Below, one piece after another: positions 21,728 to 30,026 of a DNA stretch of 64,000 nt. The position numbers were made by a program, and so were the translations under genes. The notes beneath the pieces were generated by a model. That model searched no databases. It was not told where the DNA came from and worked only from the letters and a program-made list of their open reading frames with translations. Location: the IMG/VR virus record IMGVR_UViG_3300044946_000428, positions 1 to 64,000 of that record; one strand, 5' to 3'. How positions within the stretch are numbered: the stretch's first letter is position 1; each line of letters begins with the position of its first letter. This stretch comes from a virus.

Positions 21728-21765
21728 ATCATATCCACCCCCGAAAGACGTATGACGGGTTATAC
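21728..21765. promoter_or_regulatory. Divergent promoter region of the transfer module
   Basis: On the minus strand TATGAT (21728-21733) is the -10 of a leaderless transcript for the gene starting at 21721. On the plus strand TTATAC-type sequence near 21760 may serve the gene at 21820. The words GTAT (21750-21753) and ATAC (21762-21765) form a short inverted repeat between the two. Confidence 0.4.
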
Positions 21766-21819
21766 ACTGAACCCTGATATGGCACCAGGACACGACACGG
21801 GAAAGGGAGCACACCGACA

Positions 21820-22740
21820 ATGCCCGGCCGGGAGAACACGCCCACCACACCGGAACTCGACGTTCCGGCCGGCGCCGTGCGCGAACTCAGCACAGGCGCC
21901 ACCCTCGCCGTCCTCTTCGCCGAAGCCATGTCATCCGTGCGGCTGTTCGGACTCGGCGAGCGCGTCGGGTTCGCCTGGTACCTCGCCTGGCTCCTGCCGG
22001 GCGCGCTCGACGTCTACGCCCTGACGATGCTCCGCTTCTCCTCCCGCATCCCAGACGGCCACCGCCTGCGCCACAAGGCCATGCGCGAGGCGATTCTCGC
22101 GCTCGCCATCACCGTCGGGTGCAACGCCCTCTACGAGGCCGTCACCGCGTTCGCCCGTCAACTGCCCGTCTGGGCACCGGGCGCGCTCTTCGTCCTCGTC
22201 TCCGCGCTCGCCCCGTTCGTCGCCGGACGGATCATCCACTTCCACGCGGGCATCGGACGCTCCACCCCCGCGAGCGCCAGGACGCCCGAGACCGCGAGCG
22301 GTAGCGACGAGCGCCAGGGCGCTGCCGAAGAGCGCGAGCACCGCGAGCCGGAAGCGCTCGTGGCCGAGAAGCGGCCGAGCGCTCCCGCCGCCCCGCAAGC
22401 GCTCGTGGTCGAGCGCAAGCCGATCGCGAGCACGGTGCGCGAGCGCGCCCTGCGCACCCCGGCCGCGAGCGTTACCGAGATCGGCGCCGCGGGCGGCCTG
22501 AGCCGCGAGCAGTGGGGCGAGCGTGGCGCCCCCGTCTACCGCGAACTCATGGACCGCGACGGCACCGGCCCCTCCGCCCCCAAGCTCCTCGACGCCCTCG
22601 TCACCCGGGGGCTGGCCCAGTCCGTCTCCCCGGCCCGCGCCCGCGTCATCCGCAAGGCGGCGGAAGACCACCTCGGCCTCACCGGCGACCCCGACGACGG
22701 CTCGGCAGGAGACGAACCCGACGCGGACGCCGTGGCCTGA
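21820..22740 (+). CDS. DUF2637-type membrane protein, Spd-like, 306 aa
   Basis: The N-terminal half has about four membrane helices (FAWYLAWLLPGALDVYALTM, AILALAITVGCNALYEAV, PGALFVLVSALAPFVAG). The wording LLPGALDVYAL matches the DUF2637 proteins of actinomycete plasmids and integrative elements. The C-terminal 150 residues are charged and end in a helical DNA-binding-like tail (RARVIRKAAEDHLGLTG). These proteins accompany the TraB translocase and are thought to help plasmid spread in mycelium. ATG at 21820 behind AAAGGGAG. Confidence 0.75.
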   Translation: MPGRENTPTTPELDVPAGAVRELSTGATLAVLFAEAMSSVRLFGLGERVGFAWYLAWLLPGALDVYALTMLRFSSRIPDGHRLRHKAMREAILALAITVGCNALYEAVTAFARQLPVWAPGALFVLVSALAPFVAGRIIHFHAGIGRSTPASARTPETASGSDERQGAAEEREHREPEALVAEKRPSAPAAPQALVVERKPIASTVRERALRTPAASVTEIGAAGGLSREQWGERGAPVYRELMDRDGTGPSAPKLLDALVTRGLAQSVSPARARVIRKAAEDHLGLTGDPDDGSAGDEPDADAVA

Positions 22741-22766
22741 TCCGTGAACTTCTCCGTGAACTTCAC
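22741..22766 (+). repeat. Tandem TCCGTGAACTTC repeat with palindrome
   Basis: TCCGTGAACTTC occurs twice in tandem (22741-22752, 22753-22764); the second continues into the palindrome GTGAACTTCAC (22756-22766). It starts right after the stop of the Spd-like gene. Possible operator or transfer-locus element. Confidence 0.55.
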
Positions 22767-22823
22767 GTCAACCAGCACCATCCGCAGCGCCGACCAGCGC
22801 AAACGGACACCAGGCCCCGAACC

Positions 22824-22849
22824 GTGAAAACCGAAACAGTGAAAACCGA
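22824..22849 (+). repeat. Direct repeat GTGAAAACCGA, 15-base period
   Basis: GTGAAAACCGA at 22824-22834 and 22839-22849, just upstream of the gene at 22865. It shares the GTGAA core with the repeat at 22741. Confidence 0.55.
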
Positions 22850-22864
22850 CTCCCGGAGACTCCC

Positions 22865-23440
22865 GTGACCCTCACCGCCACCGCATCCCCGCCGCTGCAC
22901 GACGCGGCCCTGACCGCCACCCAGGCCCACGTGTCGCTGCTCGGCGCCACGGCCCTGTGCCTGATCTTCGCGTTCTTCCTGCGCCGCCGCGCCGCCGGCA
23001 TCACCTCCTCGATCGAGCGCCGCGGCCTCGTGCGCCGCTCCAACGGCGCCGTCAAGACCGTGCGCCACAGCCGCACTGTCCTGGAGTGGGCCGCGTTCCT
23101 GCTGTTCGCCGCCGCCGGGGTGTGCGCCTCCGGCACGTTCGTCGGTTCCCTCGTGCTCTGGTTCGCCCGCCAGGTCCAGCACCTGTTCGACCTGCTGCCG
23201 GTCAAGGGGCAGCTCGGCGTCAACGCCGGCCTGCTGATCGTCGGGCTGTTCTTCCTGCACAAGGGCCTGCACCTGCTCGGCGACGTCCTCGAGGGCAAGG
23301 CGCACCAGGGCGGCGCGGACTGGCTCGCGTTCCTCGGCCCGATGGTCTTCACCCTCGTGCCCGGCTATTTCGGCGAGGGCGCCGCCTGGGTGTACTCGGG
23401 CATGGCCACGCACATCGTCCCGCTCGTCGAGCACCTGTGA
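22865..23440 (+). CDS. Multi-pass membrane protein of the transfer module, 191 aa
   Basis: GTG at 22865. Four hydrophobic stretches at about residues 23-41, 76-104, 118-136 and 155-180 (for example LGATALCLIFAFFL and GLLIVGLFFLHKGLHLLG), with a basic loop between the first two. It lies directly upstream of the next spread-type gene and TraB, so it is probably part of the conjugation pore or spread apparatus. No specific family recognised. Confidence 0.65.
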   Translation: MTLTATASPPLHDAALTATQAHVSLLGATALCLIFAFFLRRRAAGITSSIERRGLVRRSNGAVKTVRHSRTVLEWAAFLLFAAAGVCASGTFVGSLVLWFARQVQHLFDLLPVKGQLGVNAGLLIVGLFFLHKGLHLLGDVLEGKAHQGGADWLAFLGPMVFTLVPGYFGEGAAWVYSGMATHIVPLVEHL

Positions 23441-23450
23441 GGGCCGGGCG

Positions 23451-24650
23451 ATGACCGACCTCTTCGATGCGATCTTCGCGTACTACCTGATGATGCTCGG
23501 CGCGGGAGCGGTCGCCGGGGTGCGCTCGTCGCTGCGCTCGGCGACGCCCGCAGGCGCCCCTGCGCTCGCCGGCGCGAGCGACGGCGCCCCCGACCCCGCG
23601 AGCGGCGCGCCCGGCGCGGGGCGCTCGCCCGCGCCTGCCGCGAGCGCTACCCGTGCGGCGCTCGGCGCCCGCTTGTACGCGGCGGGACAGCGAGCGGCGC
23701 GAGCGGCCGTAAGCGCGGGCCGGCATCCGCGGACGGCGTCGATCGCCGGGTGGGCGAGCGGCGCCCGCTTCTACCGGGGCTCGCGCCGCGGCATGCGCGT
23801 CGTGACGGCCCGCGTGATCGCGCGCCGCGTCCTGGCGCCGCAGGCGCCTGCCGCGCCCATGCAGCCGCAGCCTGCGGGGTCCGACCCCGCCGCGCCCGGT
23901 TCCGCCGCGCCCGTTCCGCCGGCCGGGGCGCCCGGCCCCGGCCCGACGCCGCCCCAGGCTCCCGGACCCACCCCGAACGCGCCGCCCCCGCCGGGCCCCC
24001 CGAGCGGGGACGACCTGCTCTACATCTGGCAGGGCGTCTTCGAAAATCCCGACCCGGCGCCCGCCGCACCCGCAAGGCCCGTCCTGTTTCTCGTCCCGCA
24101 GCTGAAGGAGTACCCGAGCATGAGCGAAATCCACGACTACGAATCCGCGCAGTCATTCACCGGGGAGGCGTCCGCGACCGCCGCCATGGAAGCCGAAGAC
24201 GCCGTATCCGCCGCGGAATCCACCGCCGCCGCCGCGGAATTCTCCAGCCAGACCGCCGCGCGGGTCGACGTGGAAATCCAGACCATCGAGGCCGGCATCG
24301 CCACGATGACGGTTCTCGGCGTCGATGAGAACAGCCTCGCCGCGTATCACCAGTTCCTCGAGGGCGGCCTCGCCTACCGGGAGTTGGCCGCCACGTTCGC
24401 GGCCGGACTCGCCGACCTCACGGGCCTGGCCGCGGCCATGTCCGCCGCAGCCGTCGCCTACCACGAGCTCGGCGCCAACGCCCTGGAGACGATCACGGCG
24501 GAGCAGGGCCTGCACGACGAGGCCGCGAAGGCCACCGGCCACGGCGGCGCCGACGGCTCGTTCTTCGGCGTCGCGTCCACCACCGGCATCGCCGCGCCCG
24601 CGCCCGCCCCGGCACTCGCCGCCGCGGCCCCCGCGCCGCCCGCGAACTGA
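23451..24650 (+). CDS. Spread-type protein with long Pro/Ala linker, 399 aa
   Basis: A short hydrophobic N-terminus (DAIFAYYLMMLGAGAVAGV) is followed by an Ala/Arg region, a Pro/Gly/Ala linker at about 130-200 and a C-terminal Ala/Glu helical domain (TAAMEAEDAVSAAESTAAAA) to the end. Genes of this plan often lie just upstream of traB in actinomycete integrative elements. A possible internal start is the Met in SMSEIHDYES (codon at 24121), which has AAGGAG upstream, so the helical domain may also be made alone. Function in transfer is inferred. Confidence 0.65.
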   Translation: MTDLFDAIFAYYLMMLGAGAVAGVRSSLRSATPAGAPALAGASDGAPDPASGAPGAGRSPAPAASATRAALGARLYAAGQRAARAAVSAGRHPRTASIAGWASGARFYRGSRRGMRVVTARVIARRVLAPQAPAAPMQPQPAGSDPAAPGSAAPVPPAGAPGPGPTPPQAPGPTPNAPPPPGPPSGDDLLYIWQGVFENPDPAPAAPARPVLFLVPQLKEYPSMSEIHDYESAQSFTGEASATAAMEAEDAVSAAESTAAAAEFSSQTAARVDVEIQTIEAGIATMTVLGVDENSLAAYHQFLEGGLAYRELAATFAAGLADLTGLAAAMSAAAVAYHELGANALETITAEQGLHDEAAKATGHGGADGSFFGVASTTGIAAPAPAPALAAAAPAPPAN

Positions 24651-24684
24651 CCGGCGACCCGCACCTTTGAAGAAAGGAACGACG

Positions 24685-26733
24685 ATGCCCGACCCCGACG
24701 GCTACCGGCCGCCCGGCACCCCGCCGCCCCCAAGCCGCCTGCGCACGCAGGTGAGCGCGGACGTGCGCGGCGGCCTCGACGCCGTCGGGCTCAAGGCGTG
24801 GAACCTGGCCAAGAAGGGCGCGGCCGGCGCGGCCCGCCACCCCGCCGAGTTCGCCCCCCTGCTCGGCGGCGCCCTGCTCGAGGCCGCATGCATCGCGCAG
24901 GCGGACGTGCCCGACGCGTGGATGTTCATCTGGTCCGCCGTGATCCTCGCCGGATTCCTGCTCTACCGGATCCCGCGTTCCCGCAAGGCCCGCGCCCGCG
25001 CCGCGTCCCGGCTGCGCCGCGCCTACTACACGGCCGCGTGCGCCGCCGCCGTGATCTGCCTTGCGATCGCGGGCATCGCCGGACCCGCGAGCGCCCTCGC
25101 GATTCAGGCCTCGGGCTCCGCGACCGCCGCCGCGACCGGCACCTGGTGGGCGCGGCACGCAAGGCGCCGGCTGCGCGCACGCAAGGGCCACGCCCCGGCG
25201 CCTGCGGAGCCCGAGGCCCCCGCCGATCCGTACGCCGCGGCCCGCGCGGAGATCACCGAGTGGTTCACCAGCCGCTACACCCACCCCCGGGGCCCGCTCG
25301 CCGGAGGCCGCCTGCTCGAGGCCACCGCGAACGACCTGTTCTGCCGCCTGCACGTGCAGGTCGACGGCGACACCCACTCCTTCGGCAACATCCTCGCGCT
25401 CGCCGACCGCATGGTCGCCTCCCGCGGCACCTCCCTGTTCAACATCCAGATCGAGCCCACCCTCGACCAGCGCCGCGACCAGGGCATCATCACGATTTTC
25501 CACCGGAACCCGCTGCCCGAGCAGGTCCCGTTCCCCGGGCCCACCATCGACACCGCCACCGGCTGCGCGACCGTCGGGCGCTGCGCCGACCTGAGCCCGG
25601 CCCTGATCCGGTTCTGGGAACCGGGATCCGGCGCATGGCACGAACTCGTCTCCGGCGCGTCGGGTACCGGCAAATCCCGGTACCTCGACCAGGCGCTGAT
25701 CAACGAGCGGCACGCCCTCGACTCCGACGGCCGGCACCTGATCGTCTCGTGGATCTGCGACCCGCAGATGGGCCAGTCCCTCCCGGACTGGCAGGACAAG
25801 GTCGACCGGTTCGCCCGCACCCCCGCCGAGTGCCTCGCGCTGCTCGAGGACGCGCTCGCCGAGATGTTCGCGCGCAACGACAAACTCTCGAAGATCCAGT
25901 GGACCGACCGCAAGGGCCGCATCCGCACCGGCGTCGACCACTTCACCCCCACCGCCGAGATGCCGCTGCTGTCGGTCACCCTCGAAGAGGCGCCGATGCT
26001 GCTGGGCGCTGACCGCCGCTTCAAAGTCATCGTCAAGCGGATCCTGTCGATGGGCCGCAAGTGCGGCGTCCGGCTGCGCCTGGTCACCCAGGTCCCCTCG
26101 ATCGCGGAGCTCGGCAACGACTTCGCGATCCGCCCGCTGCTCGCCTCCATGAGCGTCGTGTGCCTGCGCACCACCGAGCCGATCACCGGCACCGCGATCC
26201 CCGGCCTGCCCGGCGACCCCAAAAACATCGAGGAGCGCTTCCCCGACGGCTCGCGCACCGTCGGGCTCGGCTACATCCTCGGCGCGGTCAAGCCCGCGAA
26301 GATGCGCACCTTCACCCTCGACGAACTCGTCGTCTACGACTGGGCGTCCGCCGGCACCACCGCGCACCTGACCCCGCTCGCCCATGTACCGGCCGCGCCC
26401 GATCCGGCCGCGCAGGCCGGCGACGCCAGCCCCGTTCCGTCCGCAGCCACGAGCGCGGGGTTCGAGGCCGCCGCGCCCGCGCAGTACGCCGAAGCGCTCG
26501 GCGCCCGCCGGGCCCGCGACGCGATCTGCGGGTACGTCAACGCGCAGGACCGGCCGGTCACCTCCGGGCAGATCGTGCGCGAACTCGGCCTGGCGAACTC
26601 GGCCGTATCCCAGGCCATCAAGCGCGAACTCGTCTCGAAGGCCCCGCGCCTCGCGAAGATCTCCCACGGCCTCTACGCCGCCCCCGGCCGCGACGCCGGG
26701 TTCTGGGGCGACCGCGCCCAGACCGCCGCCTAG
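24685..26733 (+). CDS. traB: TraB/FtsK-like DNA translocase, conjugative transfer, 682 aa
   Basis: Two membrane helices (about 74-94 and 113-139) are followed by a cytoplasmic FtsK/SpoIIIE-type ATPase. Walker A is SGASGTGKS at about 323-331 and Walker B is LLSVTLEEAP at about 428. A C-terminal winged-helix lies at about 610-665 (DRPVTSGQIVRELGLANSAV), the place where TraB proteins read their 8-bp transfer repeats. In actinomycetes one such protein moves double-stranded DNA between mycelia without relaxase or type IV secretion. ATG at 24685 with GAAAGGA upstream. Confidence 0.9.
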   Translation: MPDPDGYRPPGTPPPPSRLRTQVSADVRGGLDAVGLKAWNLAKKGAAGAARHPAEFAPLLGGALLEAACIAQADVPDAWMFIWSAVILAGFLLYRIPRSRKARARAASRLRRAYYTAACAAAVICLAIAGIAGPASALAIQASGSATAAATGTWWARHARRRLRARKGHAPAPAEPEAPADPYAAARAEITEWFTSRYTHPRGPLAGGRLLEATANDLFCRLHVQVDGDTHSFGNILALADRMVASRGTSLFNIQIEPTLDQRRDQGIITIFHRNPLPEQVPFPGPTIDTATGCATVGRCADLSPALIRFWEPGSGAWHELVSGASGTGKSRYLDQALINERHALDSDGRHLIVSWICDPQMGQSLPDWQDKVDRFARTPAECLALLEDALAEMFARNDKLSKIQWTDRKGRIRTGVDHFTPTAEMPLLSVTLEEAPMLLGADRRFKVIVKRILSMGRKCGVRLRLVTQVPSIAELGNDFAIRPLLASMSVVCLRTTEPITGTAIPGLPGDPKNIEERFPDGSRTVGLGYILGAVKPAKMRTFTLDELVVYDWASAGTTAHLTPLAHVPAAPDPAAQAGDASPVPSAATSAGFEAAAPAQYAEALGARRARDAICGYVNAQDRPVTSGQIVRELGLANSAVSQAIKRELVSKAPRLAKISHGLYAAPGRDAGFWGDRAQTAA

Positions 26734-26746
26734 CCCAAGGAACACG

Positions 26747-26947
26747 ATGACCATGGAGCATGAAGACCTCGCCCGCGGCGCCCGCGTCGAGATCGCCGTC
26801 AGGGCCGCCAGCAAGGGAGATCTCGCGACGGCCGCCGGGATCCTCGCCGGAATGAGCGCGGAGGAACGCGACCAGTTCGGCCCGCTCGTGGCCGCGAGTT
26901 TCCCCGTTTCCGCCCCCGGGCGGCCGTTCGGTGCCGGGACCCCGTGA
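26747..26947 (+). CDS. Small hypothetical protein, 66 aa
   Basis: ATG at 26747 behind AAGGAAC, 13 bases after traB. Helical (DLARGARVEIAVRAASKGDL, GILAGMSAEERDQF). Overlaps the next gene by four bases. Probably part of the transfer operon. Family not recognised. Confidence 0.55.
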   Translation: MTMEHEDLARGARVEIAVRAASKGDLATAAGILAGMSAEERDQFGPLVAASFPVSAPGRPFGAGTP

Positions 26948-27354
26948 GCGCGGCCCCGCTCATCCTCGGTGCCGCCGCAGCCGTCGCGGTGGCCGCCGCC
27001 CGCAGGCGCAGGGACCCGTCGCGCCCGAGCTGGGACGTGCCCGCGGTCCAGCGCCAGCAGGCCGACCGGATCCTCGAGGCCGCCGCGCTCTACCGGGCCG
27101 GGCGCGACGGCGATGCGCGGATCGCGCTGCGCGACCGCGCCCTGGACTGGGGCCTGATCGCCCGTGCCGCGTCGGCTCGCCCGCTCGACCCGGTCGCCCA
27201 CCGCATCGGCGCCGCGATCGGACGCGACGGGAGCGGGATGTTCCTCGGCGAACTGCACTCCCGGCTCGCCCCGGCCGACCGCGAGCGGGCCCTGGCCACC
27301 CTCGCCCAGGCGCTGCTGGACTACACCGGACCCGCCGACGAAGGAGCGCGCTGA
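26944..27354 (+). CDS. Hypothetical protein, 136 aa, possible N-terminal membrane anchor
   Basis: GTG at 26944 in a GTGA overlap. A short hydrophobic N-terminus (APLILGAAAAVAVAAA) is followed by RRRRD and a helical body (QADRILEAAALYRAGRDGDA). Coupled to the membrane protein downstream by TGATG. Transfer-operon member of unknown role. Confidence 0.55.
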   Translation: MSAAPLILGAAAAVAVAAARRRRDPSRPSWDVPAVQRQQADRILEAAALYRAGRDGDARIALRDRALDWGLIARAASARPLDPVAHRIGAAIGRDGSGMFLGELHSRLAPADRERALATLAQALLDYTGPADEGAR

Positions 27355-28004
27355 TGCTCGGCCGAACCCACGCCCTGTCGGGCGCGACCGCTTTCGCCTC
27401 CCTCTCCTGCGCCGCGCCCCTGGTCGGCGTGCATCCGCATTGGGGTGCGATCACGGCCGGGCTGCTTTCCACGGCAGGCGCGGCGCTCCTGCCCGACCTC
27501 GATCATCCACAGGCCACGATCGCGCATTCCTTCGGCCCCGCCACCAAAACCCTGACCCGGATCGTGCACCGGGTCTCCGGCGGCCACCGGCACGCCACGC
27601 ACTCGCTCGCGTTCACCGCCGCGATGCCGCTGCTCACCTGGGCCGGGGACGCGGCGTTCGGTCGCCGGTTCGCCCTGGCCGTCGTCTACGTCCTGTTCGC
27701 GTTCGGGCTCCGCGCGCTGCACCTGGCCCGTGGGCTCGCCCCGGCGGTCGCGCTCGTCCTTACCGTGGTCGTCGGTTGCACGATGCCGCACGACCTCGGC
27801 TGGCTGCCGTTCTCCGTCGGCGTCGGGATAGCCGCGCACCTGGTCGGGGACTGTCTGACGAAGGAGGGCTGCCCGCTGATGTGGCCCCGTCGCGGGCACT
27901 ACATGCTGCCGATCGTGCAGCGGACGGGTAATCGGGTGGAGACGATGCTCGTCGCGCCGCTGTGCATGGCGGGCGCGGTCGCGCTGCTGGTGTTCGCGCG
28001 CTGA
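27354..28004 (+). CDS. DUF457/YdjM-type membrane metal-dependent hydrolase, 216 aa
   Basis: The opening MLGRTHALSGATAFAS, the segment LLPDLDHPQATIA and the motif HRHATHSL are the hallmarks of the YdjM/DUF457 family of multi-pass inner-membrane proteins annotated as metal-dependent hydrolases. His and Asp residues in these motifs would bind metal. About five hydrophobic segments follow. Its role in an element is unknown; homologues often accompany TraB in actinomycete integrative elements. ATG overlaps the previous stop by one base. Confidence 0.75.
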   Translation: MLGRTHALSGATAFASLSCAAPLVGVHPHWGAITAGLLSTAGAALLPDLDHPQATIAHSFGPATKTLTRIVHRVSGGHRHATHSLAFTAAMPLLTWAGDAAFGRRFALAVVYVLFAFGLRALHLARGLAPAVALVLTVVVGCTMPHDLGWLPFSVGVGIAAHLVGDCLTKEGCPLMWPRRGHYMLPIVQRTGNRVETMLVAPLCMAGAVALLVFAR

Positions 28005-28155
28005 ACCGGACCGTCGCCGTTTCCGGGCCCGTGGCGCACGGGCGCGTCCCGCGGCGCGCATTCGGCTTGACCACGCGCCCCGGCAGCCTCAAACTCGCGA
28101 TAGACGATCACGGCCGCCCAGGGCACCAACCCGGACGGCCTGAGCGATCGCTGAC

Positions 28156-28184
28156 GACTCCCATATCGTACGACCTCGGGAGTC
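28156..28184 (+). promoter_or_regulatory. Hairpin overlapping the ribosome site of gene 28189
   Basis: GACTCCC (28156-28162) pairs with GGGAGTC (28178-28184). The right arm contains the GGGAG ribosome site four bases before the ATG at 28189, so the hairpin could hide it or act as an operator. The rest of the gap 28005-28155 has no visible gene. Confidence 0.4.
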
Positions 28185-28188
28185 CTGC

Positions 28189-29007
28189 ATGCCGAAATAC
28201 CAAGGACCGTACTGGCCGCACTCGGCACCCGACGCCGAAACCCCCGAGATTCACACCCCGTCCGCCGGTCCTTGCCCGTCGAGGTGCAACCATCGCTGGC
28301 GCCAGGCGGTCGCGGCGTACAACGTGGCCCTCGCGAAATGGGTCGAACGCGGCTGCAACGGCACCGAGCCCACCCCCGTTGAGACCGAGCCCTGGCCTGG
28401 GGAACCCGTCCTGTGCCGCAAATGCGCGTCCATCGCCCGCGGCGCACTGCGGGAACTCCCGCTCGCCTACACGGCGCTCGCGTCCACGAAATACCTCACC
28501 CGCACCGCCTCCGCCGACGACGAACGCCGCGGACGCTCCGACGTCCCGCCCTCCCCCAGCCCCGGCGCCGACCAGCAGGACGAGATCTGCCGCACCGTCA
28601 CCGCGTGGGAAGACGATCTGCGACAGCACCTGCGGCACGTCGCAGCCCACGACACCGGCGACCACACCGCCGACCTCGCCGCATCCGTCGAGTACCTCAA
28701 CCGCAACTGGCAGGCCATGGTCGAGCGGGTCGAGTGCGCCGGCGACTTCGCGGACGAGATCAGCAGACTGCACCGGGTCGCCGTCGCCATGTGCAAGAAC
28801 AAGCCGGGCCGCAAGCACCTGCCAGCGCCGTGTCCGTCGTGCGACATGATGGCCCTCGTCCAGGAAGAGGGGTTCGCAGGAAAGCCCTGGTACGTTGAGT
28901 GCGAGGAGCGAGTCGGCGGCTGCGGCAGGTTGTATCAAGAGTCTGAATACAGTTGGCTCGTTCAGCTGCTCAGCGGCGGGCACGTCCCCACCGGTGCGTC
29001 CTCGTGA
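28189..29007 (+). CDS. Zinc-finger-like hypothetical protein, 272 aa
   Basis: Cys pairs occur in CPSRCNHRW and CRKCASIARGALRELP near the start, and CPSCDMMALV with CEERVGGCGRLY near the end, which fits zinc binding at both termini. The middle is helical and acidic. Proteins of this plan are common next to small HTH genes in actinobacterial phages and elements. It overlaps the HTH gene at 29004. Possibly a DNA-binding adaptor. Function unknown. Confidence 0.65.
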   Translation: MPKYQGPYWPHSAPDAETPEIHTPSAGPCPSRCNHRWRQAVAAYNVALAKWVERGCNGTEPTPVETEPWPGEPVLCRKCASIARGALRELPLAYTALASTKYLTRTASADDERRGRSDVPPSPSPGADQQDEICRTVTAWEDDLRQHLRHVAAHDTGDHTADLAASVEYLNRNWQAMVERVECAGDFADEISRLHRVAVAMCKNKPGRKHLPAPCPSCDMMALVQEEGFAGKPWYVECEERVGGCGRLYQESEYSWLVQLLSGGHVPTGASS

Positions 29008-29255
29008 CCGAGCCGACGACTTACCTCACCGTCGCCGACGCGGCACTTTGGCTCGGCAAGGGCGAACGCACCATCAGGCGGTGGATGACAGCGCGCCTCG
29101 TCACGATCTACAAGCGCGGCGACGGGATGACCGTCCTCGACATCACGGAACTCATTCGTGTCGAACGCGAGCAGCGGCACCGGAACCCCGTTCGGCACGC
29201 CAAGCGTGCTCAGATGTTTGCGCAGGTCGCGTCGATGACCTATTCTCGGCAGTAG
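29004..29255 (+). CDS. Excisionase-like helix-turn-helix protein, 83 aa
   Basis: GTG at 29004 in a GTGA overlap. YLTVADAALWLGKGERTIRR followed by RLVTIYKRGDGM is a MerR/Xis-type winged helix with wing. A second such protein lies at 16010. It is coupled to the zinc-finger-like protein. Either a regulator or a recombination directionality factor; it sits at the possible junction between the conjugative and phage modules. Confidence 0.7.
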   Translation: MTEPTTYLTVADAALWLGKGERTIRRWMTARLVTIYKRGDGMTVLDITELIRVEREQRHRNPVRHAKRAQMFAQVASMTYSRQ

Positions 29256-29357
29256 CTTGAGCGCAGAGCGCCCAACAGAAGGATTGCCTGGCCGGTTTGG
29301 CTGGGAAGCGGTGCTCGCCTCGGTTCCGGCCGGACCTGGCTGAGCGCCCGCCTTGAG

Positions 29358-29380
29358 AGCCCGCCCACGTGGCGGGCTTT
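29358..29380 (+). terminator. Rho-independent terminator
   Basis: AGCCCGCC (29358-29365) pairs with GGCGGGCT (29371-29378), five-base loop, then TT. It closes the upstream transcription unit within the gene-free stretch 29256-29616. Confidence 0.7.
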
Positions 29381-29406
29381 CGGCTTGCACGTACCCTGTA
29401 CCTGTC

Positions 29407-29437
29407 GGCGGAGACGCAGGTTCGAATCCTTGCCGCC
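29407..29437 (+). other. tRNA 3'-end-like sequence in a gene-free stretch
   Basis: GGTTCGAATCC sits in a T-arm-like fold (GCAGG-TTCGAAT-CCTTGC with a bulge) enclosed by GGCGG (29407-29411) and CCGCC (29433-29437). No complete tRNA can be folded. tRNA 3' ends are common attachment sites for actinomycete elements, so this may be an att relic. The rest of 29256-29616 shows no convincing gene. Confidence 0.35.
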
Positions 29438-29616
29438 TGCCGGTACCCAGCCCGGCTCCGGCGCAGCTCGCCCAGGTCGAGCGCCGCCGACTCCTAAGGC
29501 AGGGCCGTCGCCTCCGGGCTGCGGTCCGCCGTCGGCCCCGTGTCGTTGCCGGGGCCGCAACACCAAGACGTCCGCCCCGTTCGTAGGGCGGCTCTCCGCG
29601 ATGGAGTCACGGCGAG

Positions 29617-29967
29617 ATGCCGAAGGAACAGATCAACTTCCCTGCGCCGTTCGAGCCGCGCTGCACCTGCAGCGGCAACGACGGGTGCACCAACTGCCCG
29701 CCCGCGATCCACGGCGAGGCATGGCCCGAGCCCGAACTCAACATCGGGTGGGGCAAGGCCAACGACTACGGTCCGGGCCACGTACAGGTGTCCATGCTTC
29801 TGCCCGTCGGCTACCTCAAGCACCTGGCCGCCAGTCTGGCGAGCGCCGACGCCGCCGCACCGGCCGGCATCGCGGCTTTCTCCCCGGCGCTGTCGCGTGA
29901 CGAGTTGAACCGCCTCATCCGGATGGCGCGCAAGGCCCGCGACGAGGCGTTCGGCCGCGACGAGTAG
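29617..29967 (+). CDS. Hypothetical protein, 116 aa, N-terminal Cys cluster
   Basis: ATG at 29617; a CTCCGCGATGGAG hairpin precedes it. CTCSGNDGCTNCPP near residues 15-28 holds four cysteines that could bind zinc or iron. The rest is alpha/beta with a helical end (RDELNRLIRMARKARDEAF). First gene of the rightward phage-type run. Family not recognised. Confidence 0.6.
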   Translation: MPKEQINFPAPFEPRCTCSGNDGCTNCPPAIHGEAWPEPELNIGWGKANDYGPGHVQVSMLLPVGYLKHLAASLASADAAAPAGIAAFSPALSRDELNRLIRMARKARDEAFGRDE

Positions 29968-30026
29968 CCCACTGTCTTCCCGCGCGCCGTTCGAGGGAGT
30001 GGCGCGCGGGGATCCACGCCGAGGCG

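Noticed and set aside
24493-27258. A 921-codon minus-strand frame opposite traB
   Set aside because: It is the antisense shadow of traB, with repetitive Arg/Gly/Ala content and no domain. TraB motifs are unambiguous on the plus strand.
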